DNA from: Massilia phyllostachyos
GTDB lineage: Bacteria > Pseudomonadota > Gammaproteobacteria > Burkholderiales > Burkholderiaceae_D
Assembly (NCBI RefSeq): GCF_021044825.1
Contig: NZ_JAJNOC010000004.1
Span: forward strand, 186,001 to 250,000
Direction: 5' to 3'
DNA: 64,000 nt
Shown: positions 20,377 to 30,077 of the stretch, piece by piece
Position numbering within the stretch: the stretch's first letter is position 1
Layout of the letters: every line of letters starts with the position of its first letter
Position numbers and translations under genes: made by a program
Notes under the pieces: generated by a model
Database searches by the model: none
What the model was told of the DNA's origin: nothing
The model's input: the letters and a program-made list of their open reading frames with translations, nothing else

Positions 20377-21708
20377 TCACTGTGCTGCGGGGAGTTGAAC
20401 GCGCGGACGGCGTGATGGCTGCAGGTCTTCACGCGCTAGGGTGGAGCCTCCTTTCGTGGCCCGGTCCACCCTATCGCTGTTCAACCTGGATGGCCGCATC
20501 ATGGGAAGCGGGTAGGTCAGGCGCATGTAGACGGTGGCGCCCAGCGGGTCGGTGTAGCGCGGGTCGTAGCCCAGCTGGAAGTTGGTGACCTGGTTGGTGA
20601 AAGGCGGCTTCTCGTCGAAGAGGTTCTTGATGCCGGCGGTCAGTTCGGCCTTGTCGTTGCCGGTGTAGGTGGCCGAGATCGACGAGGTCGAGTAGTGGCC
20701 GACCTTGTTGAAGAACTCGCTGCCGGTGTGATCGCCGAATTTCTGGCTCAATCGGCCCATGGCGCTGAACTGGCGCGTCTTCGGGATGTTGTCGACGTCG
20801 CGGGTGTAGTCGTAGGCGCACAGCGGCGCGTCGGACAGGGCGACGGATGCGGGCGGCTGGCAGGCCGGGTAACAGGGGTTGCCGCTGATGCCGAGATCGG
20901 AGAAGAAGTTGGAGAGGAAGGTCGTGCCGCTGACCTCGAACATGCCGCGGTCGGGACGAATGCCGGTGCGCGAGAACGCGCGGTCGGTGGCGCGCAGCGG
21001 ACTTTGCTGGTGCCAGTCGATCACGCCCCAGGCGCTGATGCCGTCGCGTTCCAGGTCGCCCCAGCCGCCGGACAGGTTCAGGCGCTGCTCGTTGCCGCCG
21101 CCGCGCCGGTAGGGCTCGTAGCCTTCGAAGGTGATGGCGGCGCCCTCGACCGAACGCTTGGTGATGAAGTTGATCACGCCGCCGATGGCGTCGGTGCCGT
21201 AGATCGCCGACGCCCCGTCGCGCAGCACCTCGACCCGTTCCAGCGCCGCCACCGGGATGATGTTGAGGTCGATGCTGTCGGCGAAGTAGGGGTGGTTCGC
21301 CAGGCGCCGGCCGTTGAGCAGCACCAGGGTCTTGTCGCCGCCCAGGCCGCGCAGGTCGGCGGTGGCGCGCCCGCCGGTCCCGGAGCCGACCGCCGCGCTC
21401 GAGCCTTCCGAGGACTGGTTCATCGGGATCGCGTTCAGCACTTCCTGGGCCGCCGCCAGGCCCTGCTTGGCGAAGTCGGAGGCGCGGATGGTGGTGATCG
21501 GCAGCGAGGTTTCGGCCGCCAGGCGGCGCCGGATCGAGGAGCCGGTGACTTCGACGCGCTGCATCGGCGCCACCGTCGGGGTTGGCGGCGGCTCCTGGGC
21601 GGGCGGCGCGGTCTGGGCCAGCAGCGGCGGGGCGCACAGCAGGGCGCCGGCGGCCGAGCCGCCGGCGAACAGGCGGCGCAGGGTACGGGACAGGAAGGTT
21701 TCGTTCAT
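20377..21708 (-). pseudogene. TonB-dependent receptor with most of the barrel deleted
   Basis: The 443-aa frame has a receptor N-terminus (MNETFLSRTLRRLFAGG, signal peptide ending LLAQ, VEVTGSSIRRR, plug motifs KTLVLLNGRR and RDGASAIYGTDAIGGVINF) and an authentic receptor C-terminus (TAGIKNLFDEKPPFTNQ, FQLGYDPRYTDPLGATVYMRLTY). Between them only about 130 residues remain where 500 or so are expected: the sequence jumps near residues 326-336 (about 20700-20735) without losing frame. The last codons are also damaged: TACCCGCTTCCC would read Tyr-Arg-Phe-Pro-stop if one C of the CCC at 20510-20512 were removed; instead the frame runs on for 44 junk residues. A barrel this small with no terminal Phe is very unlikely to work. 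It is a paralogue of the intact receptor just upstream. Confidence 0.82.
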
Positions 21709-21743
21709 GGTGGAATGAAGTGCTGCGTTGATTGGCCGGTGGA

Positions 21744-21769
21744 CGGCGCCGGCGCATGGGCCGGCGCCG
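21744..21769. other. GC-rich hairpin between the two TonB receptor genes
   Basis: CGGCGCCGG (21744-21752) and CCGGCGCCG (21761-21769), 8-nt loop, 12 nt after the stop of the intact receptor. No T-run follows on the minus strand, so it could be a weak terminator or an mRNA-stabilising hairpin. Confidence 0.4.
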
Positions 21770-21781
21770 CCGTTTCGAGCC

Positions 21782-24661
21782 TCAGAAGGAGTAGCGGGCC
21801 CCCAGCGTGTAGAAGCGGCCGATGGCGCCGGCATAGTCCAGCGGGTTGTACGACACGGCGCCGTAGGTCAGCGGATCGAGCGGGGCGACCCGGTCGAACA
21901 CGTTCTGGATCGAGCCGAACACTTCCCAGCGCGGCTGGGGTTTCCAGCGGAACACCAGGTCGACCGTGGTGAACGAGGTCAGCTTGCAATCGGTCGGGGC
22001 GTCGTTACCGTTGGCGAAGTGGGTGGCGCAGCCGTCCGGATCGTCCTTGAACAGGGTGTTGTCGATCTTGCCGCGGTAGTTCAGGTTGGCCGACAGGCGG
22101 AAGTCGGGACGCTCCCAGGAGGCGCGCAGGTTGGCGCGGTTGTCGGGGGTGCCGATGCAGTTGGTGACGTCGCAGTTGCCGTGGGTGCCGGCGTAGTCGC
22201 GCGAACTGCCGTCCTGCTCGGTGCGTTCCCACTTGAACAGGTGGGTCCACTTGGCGTCGAACACCAGGTTGCCGAGGCCCTGCGGCAGCGGCATGCTGTA
22301 GCGCGCGTCGAGGTCCAGCCCGCGCACCTTGGTGCTGGCCGAGTTGACGTAGCTGGCCAGCACCGCCGTGATGGCGCCGGGGTCGCCCGGGATGCCGGCT
22401 TCCGCGGTGCTGGGGTCGCGCGCCACGCGGCCGGCCAGGATCGCGGCGTCGACCTGTTCCTGGTTGATCTCGTTCTTGCGCTTGATCTGCCAGAAGTCGA
22501 GCGAGATGCTGGTGCGCGGCAGCGGGTCCCAGATCACGCCGACGTTCCAGCTCTTCGAGCGCTCCGGATCGAGGTCCGGGTTGGGCGAGGTGATGAGGGC
22601 GATGCTGGCCGGATTGCAGGCCGCCTCCACGCCGAGGGCGCAGCGCACCGGGTCATCCGCCGTGGAAAAGGCAGCCAGGCCGCCGCGGCCGTTTTCCGCC
22701 GGGCTCGGCGCGCGGAAGCCGCGCGCGAAGGTGGCGCGCAGGGCCAGCTGGCGCATCGGCGTCCACTTGATGCCGGCCTTCGGGGTATAGGCGTTGCCCA
22801 CGTCGGTGAAATGGTCCCAGCGCATGGCGCCGGTCAGCTCGACGCCGGGCAGCACCGGCGCCAGCACCTCGCCGTAGGCGGCGAACACATTGCGCTGGCC
22901 CTCGTAGGCCGAATAGCCGAGGCCGATGATGTTGCCGCGCTCGGTGCCCGCGGTCGGTTCCAGCTCGGCCGATTCGTGGCGGAACTCGGCCCCGACCGCG
23001 ACCCCGAGCGCGCCGCCGGGCAGCTTGCCGAATTCACGCGAGGCCTTGAAGTCGATCTGGGCGATCTCGGTGTGGGCGTCGTTCGAGATTTCGGGCGACA
23101 GCGCGGCGTAGATGGCCGGCGAATTCAGTCCGGCGTTCTCGGCGATGCGCCAGAGGCTGCCGACCGGCAGGGCGCGGTAGCCGGGGCTGCCGGCAATCGC
23201 CGCCGCGACGTTCTCGGCGGTGGGGTTGAGCAGGGCGAAGGTGGCGTCGCGCTGCAGGTAGCCGGTGCGCTCCTGGCTGACCTTGTTGCGCGAGTAGAGC
23301 AGGGAGCTGTCCCATTCCCAGCCGGCGGCCTCGCCGCGCGCGCCGACCAGGGCGCGGATGAAGGTGGAGTCGATGCTGGAGATGCGCGGGCCGACGTCGG
23401 CCGCCAGGTAGCGCAGCCGCGCCGCGCGTCCGAAATACGGGTTGTCCGGGTGGGCCGCGCCGAGCGCCACGCCGGCGCCGCTGACCGGGCCGCCGGGGTA
23501 GCCCTGGTTGAAGCTGACGGCGGTGGGCGTGGTGCCGGATTCGCTCAGGCTGTTGTATAGGTTGAGTTCGGTATAGCCCTCGACCTTGTCGTTCAGCTTG
23601 AAGGTGCCGCGCCCGAATACCGTGACGTATTCCGAGTCGGGCTGGATCTGGCTGTACTGGAAGGAAGCGTCGATCAGGCAGCCGCCGAGCGGGTCGCCCT
23701 GCGGGTGGTTGGTGAAGTTGCCGCAGGCCGCGCCGGGGAACAGGCGGGTGAAGCCGACGCCGGCCGGGTTGCCGCGGTTGTAGTAGTCGAGCGTGTCGGG
23801 GTTGCGCACGTTGCCGTTGATCGAGCCGCTGCCCGAGGCATTGTTGCCGGTGATGGCGCCGGAACCGCCCAGCGCCTCCTGGGCCGAGAAGCCCCAGGGC
23901 CGCAGGTCGGCCTTGCCGATGTAGTCGCGGTTGCCGCGTTCGCGGTTCCAGATCTCGTCGGTCTTCTTGTACTCGAAGTTCAGCAGCACGTTGTAGCGGT
24001 CGGTGTCGAGGTCGCCCTTGCCCCAGGTGAGGGCGACGTTGTTGGTCTGGCCGTCGCCCGCCTCGCCGGTGCCGATCATGGCGCGCGCGGTGGTGCCGTT
24101 GAAGTCGCGCCGCAGGATGATGTTGACCACGCCGGCGATCGCATCCGAGCCGTAGATGGCCGAGGCGCCGTCTTTGAGGATCTCGATCCGTTCGACGGCG
24201 TCGGTGGGAATCACGTTGAGGTCGGAGAACACCTTCTGGCCGTCGTCCGCCAGGCCGTAGGGCGCCATGCGGCGGCCGTTGAGCAGCACGAGCGTGGAGG
24301 CGGTGCCGAGGCCGCGCAGCGAGATGCCGGAGGCGCCCGAGGCGAAGCCGCCGCCGAAGGTCATCGGCACCGAGCCGGAATTGTCGACCGCCAGCGTCTG
24401 CAGCAGTTCGGCGACCGTGGTCTTGCCCGAGCGCTCGATGTCGGCGCGGTTCACGGTCTGCACCGAGGAGGCGGTCTCGGCCTGGGCGCGGCGAATGTTC
24501 GAGCCGGTGATCTCGACCCGTGTGATCGGTTTCGGGGCCGCTTCCTGCGCCTGCACTGTCGTTGGTAGCGCCAGCATGGTGAAGCCGACTGAGGCGAGGC
24601 CGACGGCGCCGCCGCCGGCGAAGATGCGCCGCAAGGCGCGCGAGAGCAGGGTTTCGGTCAT
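21782..24661 (-). CDS. TonB-dependent outer-membrane receptor (959 aa)
   Basis: Intact TonB-driven receptor. The start at 24661 gives MTETLLSRALRRIFAGGG and a long signal peptide ending TVQA before QEAAPKPITRVEITGSNIRR; CTGGAG lies 8-9 nt upstream. The frame is open to 25315, but that extension crosses the aroG promoter and leader and has no signal peptide. The plug shows ASTLVLLNGRRMAPYG and KDGASAIYGSDAIAGVVNIILRR, the barrel ends GARYSF. The N-terminus is clearly paralogous to the truncated receptor downstream, suggesting tandem duplication. A 20-bp palindrome sits about 60 bp upstream. Substrate unknown. Confidence 0.94.
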   Translation of the reverse strand: MTETLLSRALRRIFAGGGAVGLASVGFTMLALPTTVQAQEAAPKPITRVEITGSNIRRAQAETASSVQTVNRADIERSGKTTVAELLQTLAVDNSGSVPMTFGGGFASGASGISLRGLGTASTLVLLNGRRMAPYGLADDGQKVFSDLNVIPTDAVERIEILKDGASAIYGSDAIAGVVNIILRRDFNGTTARAMIGTGEAGDGQTNNVALTWGKGDLDTDRYNVLLNFEYKKTDEIWNRERGNRDYIGKADLRPWGFSAQEALGGSGAITGNNASGSGSINGNVRNPDTLDYYNRGNPAGVGFTRLFPGAACGNFTNHPQGDPLGGCLIDASFQYSQIQPDSEYVTVFGRGTFKLNDKVEGYTELNLYNSLSESGTTPTAVSFNQGYPGGPVSGAGVALGAAHPDNPYFGRAARLRYLAADVGPRISSIDSTFIRALVGARGEAAGWEWDSSLLYSRNKVSQERTGYLQRDATFALLNPTAENVAAAIAGSPGYRALPVGSLWRIAENAGLNSPAIYAALSPEISNDAHTEIAQIDFKASREFGKLPGGALGVAVGAEFRHESAELEPTAGTERGNIIGLGYSAYEGQRNVFAAYGEVLAPVLPGVELTGAMRWDHFTDVGNAYTPKAGIKWTPMRQLALRATFARGFRAPSPAENGRGGLAAFSTADDPVRCALGVEAACNPASIALITSPNPDLDPERSKSWNVGVIWDPLPRTSISLDFWQIKRKNEINQEQVDAAILAGRVARDPSTAEAGIPGDPGAITAVLASYVNSASTKVRGLDLDARYSMPLPQGLGNLVFDAKWTHLFKWERTEQDGSSRDYAGTHGNCDVTNCIGTPDNRANLRASWERPDFRLSANLNYRGKIDNTLFKDDPDGCATHFANGNDAPTDCKLTSFTTVDLVFRWKPQPRWEVFGSIQNVFDRVAPLDPLTYGAVSYNPLDYAGAIGRFYTLGARYSF

Positions 24662-24719
24662 GTCCGGACTCCAGTGAATGGGTTTTCCCGCAGTCCTGAC
24701 TATTGAGTGCAAACACTTT

Positions 24720-24739
24720 CGCAAGATCATGTTCTTGCG
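24720..24739. promoter_or_regulatory. 20-bp near-perfect palindrome upstream of the TonB receptor
   Basis: CGCAAGATCATGTTCTTGCG is palindromic in nine of ten base pairs. A further CGCAAG at 24744-24749 repeats the half-site, so three alternating half-sites stand between -59 and -88 of the receptor start codon. Likely an operator for a dimeric regulator; the regulator is not identified. Confidence 0.6.
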
Positions 24740-24907
24740 AGAACGCAAGCAAAGCAGGGTTCCGGCGGGGCTTGGAGGGACTGTTGCACCGTTTAATGGA
24801 CGGCGACTGATCCGGCTCAAAGTGCTCGGAAAGGGAACACGGGGCTGTATGGTTCGCGCAACCAGTCGCCAAATCCGCATCGTCCAAGTCGCGGCAAAGG
24901 GGAAAAG

Positions 24908-24925
24908 CGCTTGTCTGGACAAGCG
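24908..24925. promoter_or_regulatory. Perfect 18-bp palindrome beside the aroG promoter
   Basis: CGCTTGTC-TG-GACAAGCG, a perfect 8-2-8 dyad, ending 9 bp before the -35 hexamer assigned to aroG. Position suits an operator or activator site for aroG and possibly for the divergent TonB receptor. It does not match the TyrR box (TGTAAA-N6-TTTACA). Confidence 0.6.
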
Positions 24926-24934
24926 ACAAAGGGC

Positions 24935-24964
24935 TTGCCAAGCTTCATGCAATGTTGTTATAGT
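24935..24964 (+). promoter_or_regulatory. Sigma-70 promoter of the aroG leader
   Basis: TTGCCA (24935-24940), 18-nt spacer, TATAGT (24959-24964). Predicted start of transcription is near 24971, so the aroG transcript would carry a 5' leader of about 210 nt. Confidence 0.65.
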
Positions 24965-25003
24965 CAATGAGACATGGTCAACTTCGACCCACCCGGACAC
25001 CGC

Positions 25004-25072
25004 ATGCGCCAGACCGTTTTCTTTCGCCGCTATTTTTACTTTAGCCATTCCGGCCCCTTGGCGGTGGAGTAG
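25004..25072 (+). CDS. Phe/Tyr-rich leader peptide of aroG (22 aa)
   Basis: A short open frame begins at ATG 25004 (an in-frame ATG at 24974 would give 32 aa) and stops at TAG 25070-25072. It contains consecutive Phe-Phe, Arg-Arg, Tyr-Phe-Tyr-Phe codons (25019-25042): six aromatic codons within eight, in front of a DAHP synthase gene. It is far too short and biased for an ordinary protein and has the design of amino-acid-biosynthetic leader peptides such as pheL. Shine-Dalgarno support is weak for either ATG. Its job is inferred: ribosome stalling at Phe/Tyr codons sets the fold of the downstream attenuator. Confidence 0.72.
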   Translation: MRQTVFFRRYFYFSHSGPLAVE

Positions 25073-25142
25073 CGGCAGGTTCACGCAATAACAGGAACAG
25101 TCCGACGCAATCCAGACAAACCGCCAGCGATGGCGGTTTTTT
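25026..25142 (+). promoter_or_regulatory. Transcription attenuator controlling aroG
   Basis: Terminator: AAACCGCCA (25118-25126), loop GCGA, TGGCGGTTT (25131-25139), T-run to 25142, 39 nt before the aroG ATG. Competing pairing: an identical TGGCGGT at 25059-25065, just before the leader stop, is perfectly complementary to ACCGCCA (25120-25126) and would form an antiterminator. A third pairing, GCCGCTA (25026-25032) with TAGCGGC (25070-25076), overlaps the Arg and Tyr codons of the leader. A ribosome stalled at the Phe/Tyr codons would leave 25059-25065 free (read-through); one that reaches the stop would cover it (termination). Fold and mechanism are inferred by eye. Confidence 0.72.
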
Positions 25143-25181
25143 CGTTTATAGCCCAGCCATATCATCCATACGGAGTACAGC

Positions 25182-26240
25182 ATGCCTCGCACCGACGATT
25201 TACGCATCCGCGAAATGAAGGAACTGACGCCGCCCTCGCACCTGATCCGCGAGTTCCCGGTGACGCCGGCGGCGGAACGCACCGCGGCCGGCGCGCGCGT
25301 GGCGCTGCACCGCATCCTGCACGGCCAGGACGACCGCGTGATGGTGGTGGTCGGACCCTGCTCGATCCACGATCCGAAGGCCGCGCTCGAGTACGCGCGC
25401 CGCCTGGCGGAGCAGCGCGAACGCTTCCAGGGCGAGCTCGAGATCGTGATGCGGGTCTATTTCGAGAAGCCGCGCACCACCGTGGGCTGGAAGGGCATGA
25501 TCAACGATCCCTACATGGACAACAGCTTCCGCATCAACGACGGCCTGCGCATGGCGCGCGAGCTGCTGCGCGACATCAACGAGCTGGGCCTGCCGGCCGG
25601 CACCGAGTTCCTCGACGTGATCAGCCCGCAATACATCGCCGACCTGGTGAGCTGGGGCGCGATCGGGGCCCGCACCACCGAGTCGCAGGTGCACCGCGAA
25701 CTGGCCTCGGGGCTGTCCTGCCCGGTCGGTTTCAAGAACGGGACCGACGGCAATATCAAGATAGCGGCCGACGCCATCAAGGCATCCTCGCAACCGCACC
25801 ACTTCCTGTCGGTGACCAAGGGCGGGCACTCGGCGATCGTGTCGACCGCGGGCAACGAGGATTGCCACATCATCCTGCGCGGCGGCAAGACGCCGAATTA
25901 CGACGCGCCGAGTGTCGAGGACGCGTGCAAACAGCTTGCCGCCAACGGGCTGGCCAGCCGCCTGATGATCGATGCTTCGCATGCCAACAGCAGCAAGAAT
26001 CCGCAGAACCAGGTGCCGGTGTGCGCCGATATCGCCACCCAGATCGCGGGCGGCGACGACCGGATCGTGGGGGTGATGATCGAGTCGCACCTGGTGGCGG
26101 GGCGGCAGGATCTGGTGCCGGGGAAGGAATTGACGTATGGGCAGTCGGTGACGGATGGGTGCATCGATTGGGAGACCAGTATTGGCGTGCTGGAGAACCT
26201 GGCGGCCGCCGTGCGCCAGCGCCGGGTACGTCCAGAGTGA
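25182..26240 (+). CDS. aroG: 3-deoxy-7-phosphoheptulonate (DAHP) synthase, class I
   Basis: First committed step of the shikimate pathway: phosphoenolpyruvate plus erythrose 4-phosphate to DAHP. The 352-aa protein aligns throughout with the E. coli AroF/G/H type: TDDLRIREMKELTPP at the N-terminus (the feedback-sensing arm), MVVVGPCSIHDPKAALEYA, EKPRTTVGWKGMINDP, WGAIGARTTESQ, SCPVGFKNGTDGN and IMIDASHANS-like LMIDASHANSSKNP. Residues known for Phe sensitivity in AroG (Asp and Pro of FLDVISPQY, Ser of GLSCPVG) are present, so feedback inhibition is likely. CGGAG precedes the ATG. It is preceded by an attenuator leader and supplied with erythrose 4-phosphate by enzymes such as the nearby transketolase. 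Confidence 0.97.
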   Translation: MPRTDDLRIREMKELTPPSHLIREFPVTPAAERTAAGARVALHRILHGQDDRVMVVVGPCSIHDPKAALEYARRLAEQRERFQGELEIVMRVYFEKPRTTVGWKGMINDPYMDNSFRINDGLRMARELLRDINELGLPAGTEFLDVISPQYIADLVSWGAIGARTTESQVHRELASGLSCPVGFKNGTDGNIKIAADAIKASSQPHHFLSVTKGGHSAIVSTAGNEDCHIILRGGKTPNYDAPSVEDACKQLAANGLASRLMIDASHANSSKNPQNQVPVCADIATQIAGGDDRIVGVMIESHLVAGRQDLVPGKELTYGQSVTDGCIDWETSIGVLENLAAAVRQRRVRPE

Positions 26241-26244
26241 TTTG

Positions 26245-26274
26245 GTGGCGTGGCGGGTCTTCCCGCCACGCCAC
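26245..26274 (+). terminator. Strong 13-bp hairpin after aroG
   Basis: A perfect 13-bp stem (26245-26257 with 26262-26274) with a TCTT loop begins 4 nt after the aroG stop. Only GTTATG follows, so it lacks a T-run; it may terminate weakly, protect the 3' end, or be an intergenic palindromic repeat. Confidence 0.55.
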
Positions 26275-26354
26275 GTTATGACGGGCTGATGAAAAGGAAT
26301 GGCTGTCGAGACGGCAAGACGGCAGAATAGGCGCTTCAACCATCCGGGAATTCC

Positions 26355-27293
26355 ATGCTGAGTTTTATCGTCCGGCGCCTGTGGCAGATGCTGCCGACCA
26401 TGCTCGGGGTCGTGGTGCTGGTCTTCGTCCTGTTCAACTGGGTAGGCGGCGACCCGGCCTACCTGCTGGCGGGGAAGATGGCCGACACGGCCGCGATCGA
26501 GAACATCCGGCGCCAGCTCGGCACCGACCAGCCCTACACGGTCCAGCTGTGGATCTTCGTCAAGCAAATCCTGACCTTCGACTTCGGCAATGCCTGGAGC
26601 ACGGGCGAGCCGGTGTCGCACATCATCGCCAGCCGCCTCGGGCCCTCGCTCACGGTGCTGGTGCCGCTCACCATCCTGGAAACCGTGCTGGGCATCGCGC
26701 TGGCGCTCGGCATCGCGTTCGTGCGCGGCTCGCTGACCGACCGCGCGGTGATGGTGGCCTGCACGGTCGGGATGTCGATCTCGATCCTGGTCTACATCAT
26801 CGTGTTCCAGTACGTGTTCGCCTATGAAATGGGGCTGTTCCCGGTCCAGGGCTGGGGGAATAGCTTAGGAGAAAATTTGCTGCGCTATGCGCTGCTGCCG
26901 ATCATCATCGGCCTGGCGGTATCGATCGCGCCGACCCTGCGCCTGTACCGCAGCTTCGTGCTCGATGAAGTGAACCAGGACTATGTACGCACCGCACGCG
27001 CCAAGGGACTGAGCGAGCGGCGCGTGGTGTGGGTGCACGTGCTGAGGAATGCGGCGATCCCGATCATCACCCACGTCATGGCCAACCTGCCGGCCCTGCT
27101 CATCGGCGCCTTCCTGCTGGAACGCTTCTTCGGCATCCCCGGCATCGGGCGCGAGGTGATCCTGGCGGTGGAACGCAGCGACTTCCCGGTGATCAAGGCG
27201 ATCACCGTCTACGTCGCCGCCGCCACCATGGTGTTCAATCTGCTGGCCGACCTGCTGTACCAGGCCGTCGATCCGCGCGTGAAACTCGCATGA
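26355..27293 (+). CDS. Peptide/nickel-type ABC transporter permease (DppB/YejB family)
   Basis: Inner-membrane subunit of an oligopeptide-class importer, 312 aa with about six transmembrane segments. It opens with the family hallmark (FIVRRLWQMLPTMLGVVVLVFVL, then GDPAYLLAGK and LGTDQPYTVQLW) and contains the EAA-loop region NQDYVRTARAKGLSERRVVWVHVLRNAAIP followed by GAFLLERFFGIPGIG. It overlaps the next permease by ATGA, starting a three-gene operon. No solute-binding protein precedes it. Confidence 0.93.
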   Translation: MLSFIVRRLWQMLPTMLGVVVLVFVLFNWVGGDPAYLLAGKMADTAAIENIRRQLGTDQPYTVQLWIFVKQILTFDFGNAWSTGEPVSHIIASRLGPSLTVLVPLTILETVLGIALALGIAFVRGSLTDRAVMVACTVGMSISILVYIIVFQYVFAYEMGLFPVQGWGNSLGENLLRYALLPIIIGLAVSIAPTLRLYRSFVLDEVNQDYVRTARAKGLSERRVVWVHVLRNAAIPIITHVMANLPALLIGAFLLERFFGIPGIGREVILAVERSDFPVIKAITVYVAAATMVFNLLADLLYQAVDPRVKLA

Positions 27294-28296
27294 TGCTGCA
27301 CACCGCTTCCCCGGGCCTGTGGGCGCTGGCCTGGCGCCGCCTGCGCGCCGACCGCATCGCGATGGGGGCGCTGGCCGTTGTCGTGGCTTTCCTCGTGATG
27401 CTGCTGCTGTCGAGCATCGGTCTGATTGCATCGGATTGGGAGGAAGAGGTAGCCGTCAATTACGCGCCGCCGACTTTCGTCGGGGCCGATGCCAGCGTCC
27501 GCGCACTGGCTGCCGCGCAATTGCCGCGCGAGACGCCGCCGAATGCCTTCGATCCGCTCGCCGTCGAACTGGCCGAGCTCAAGGCGCAAGTGCGGGCCAG
27601 CCATCCTCCCGCGGAAAAGGCGACGACCTTGCCCTTCGGCGCCGATAAATGGGGCCACGACATCGTCAAGAAAACCATCAAGGGAGGCGAGACCTCGATC
27701 GTCGTCGGCCTGGTGGCGGCCCTGGTCGCGGTGGCGCTGGGGACCTTGTTCGGCGCACTTTCCGGCTTCTATGGCGGCGTGATCGATGACCTGTTCAACT
27801 GGTTCTACAGCATCTTCACGGCGATTCCCTCGATCCTGATGATTCTCACCGTGGCCGCCGTGCTGCAGCAGAAGGGCGTGATGACCATCGTGCTGATCCT
27901 CGGCCTGACCGGCTGGACCGGGCCCTACCGCCTGATGCGCGCCGAGTACATCAAGCACAAGGCGCGCGAGTACGTGATGGCGGCCGACGCCATCGGCGCC
28001 GGCGCCATGCGCCGCATGTTCGGCCACATCCTGCCCAACGTTGCCCACGTGGCCCTGGTGCAGATGTCGATCCTGGTGGTGGGTTTCATCAAGGCCGAAG
28101 TCATTCTTTCCTTCCTCGGCTTCGGCGTGCCGGTCGGGGTGGTGTCCTGGGGCAGCATGCTGAACGAGGCGCAGAACGAACTGATCCTCGGCAAGTGGTG
28201 GCAGCTGGCGGCGGCCAGCGGCGCGATGGCGCTGCTGGTGACGGCTTTTTCCCTGTTCGCCGATGCGCTGCGCGACGCCCTGGACCCGAAGCTGAA

Positions 28297-28300
<4 letters not shown>
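27290..28300 (+). CDS. Peptide/nickel-type ABC transporter permease (DppC/YejE family)
   Basis: Second inner-membrane subunit, 336 aa. The start overlaps the previous stop (ATGA at 27290-27293); the frame is open further upstream but only inside the first permease gene. After the first helix (MGALAVVVAFLVMLLLSS) comes an unusually long periplasmic segment of about 100 residues before DKWGHDIVKKTIKGGETSIVVGLVAALVA, as in YejE-like proteins. The EAA region HKAREYVMAADAIGAGAMRRMFGHILPN and the end LFADALRDALDPKLK are typical. Confidence 0.93.
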
Positions 28301-29982
<1,682 letters not shown>

Positions 29983-30077
29983 CCGCTGTGCCAATCTGTT
30001 GGATTTGCGCCGCAAGCCTATCCAAAGGCAGGGCCTTGCCACCTGTGAGCAAAATGGAATTGGGATACACTAGAACG

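Noticed and set aside
20438..20472. AGGGTGGA/TCCACCCT inverted repeat within the 3' end of the broken TonB gene
   Set aside because: Real 8-bp complementarity with a 19-nt loop, but no T-run, no second copy in the window and no context that suggests a function.
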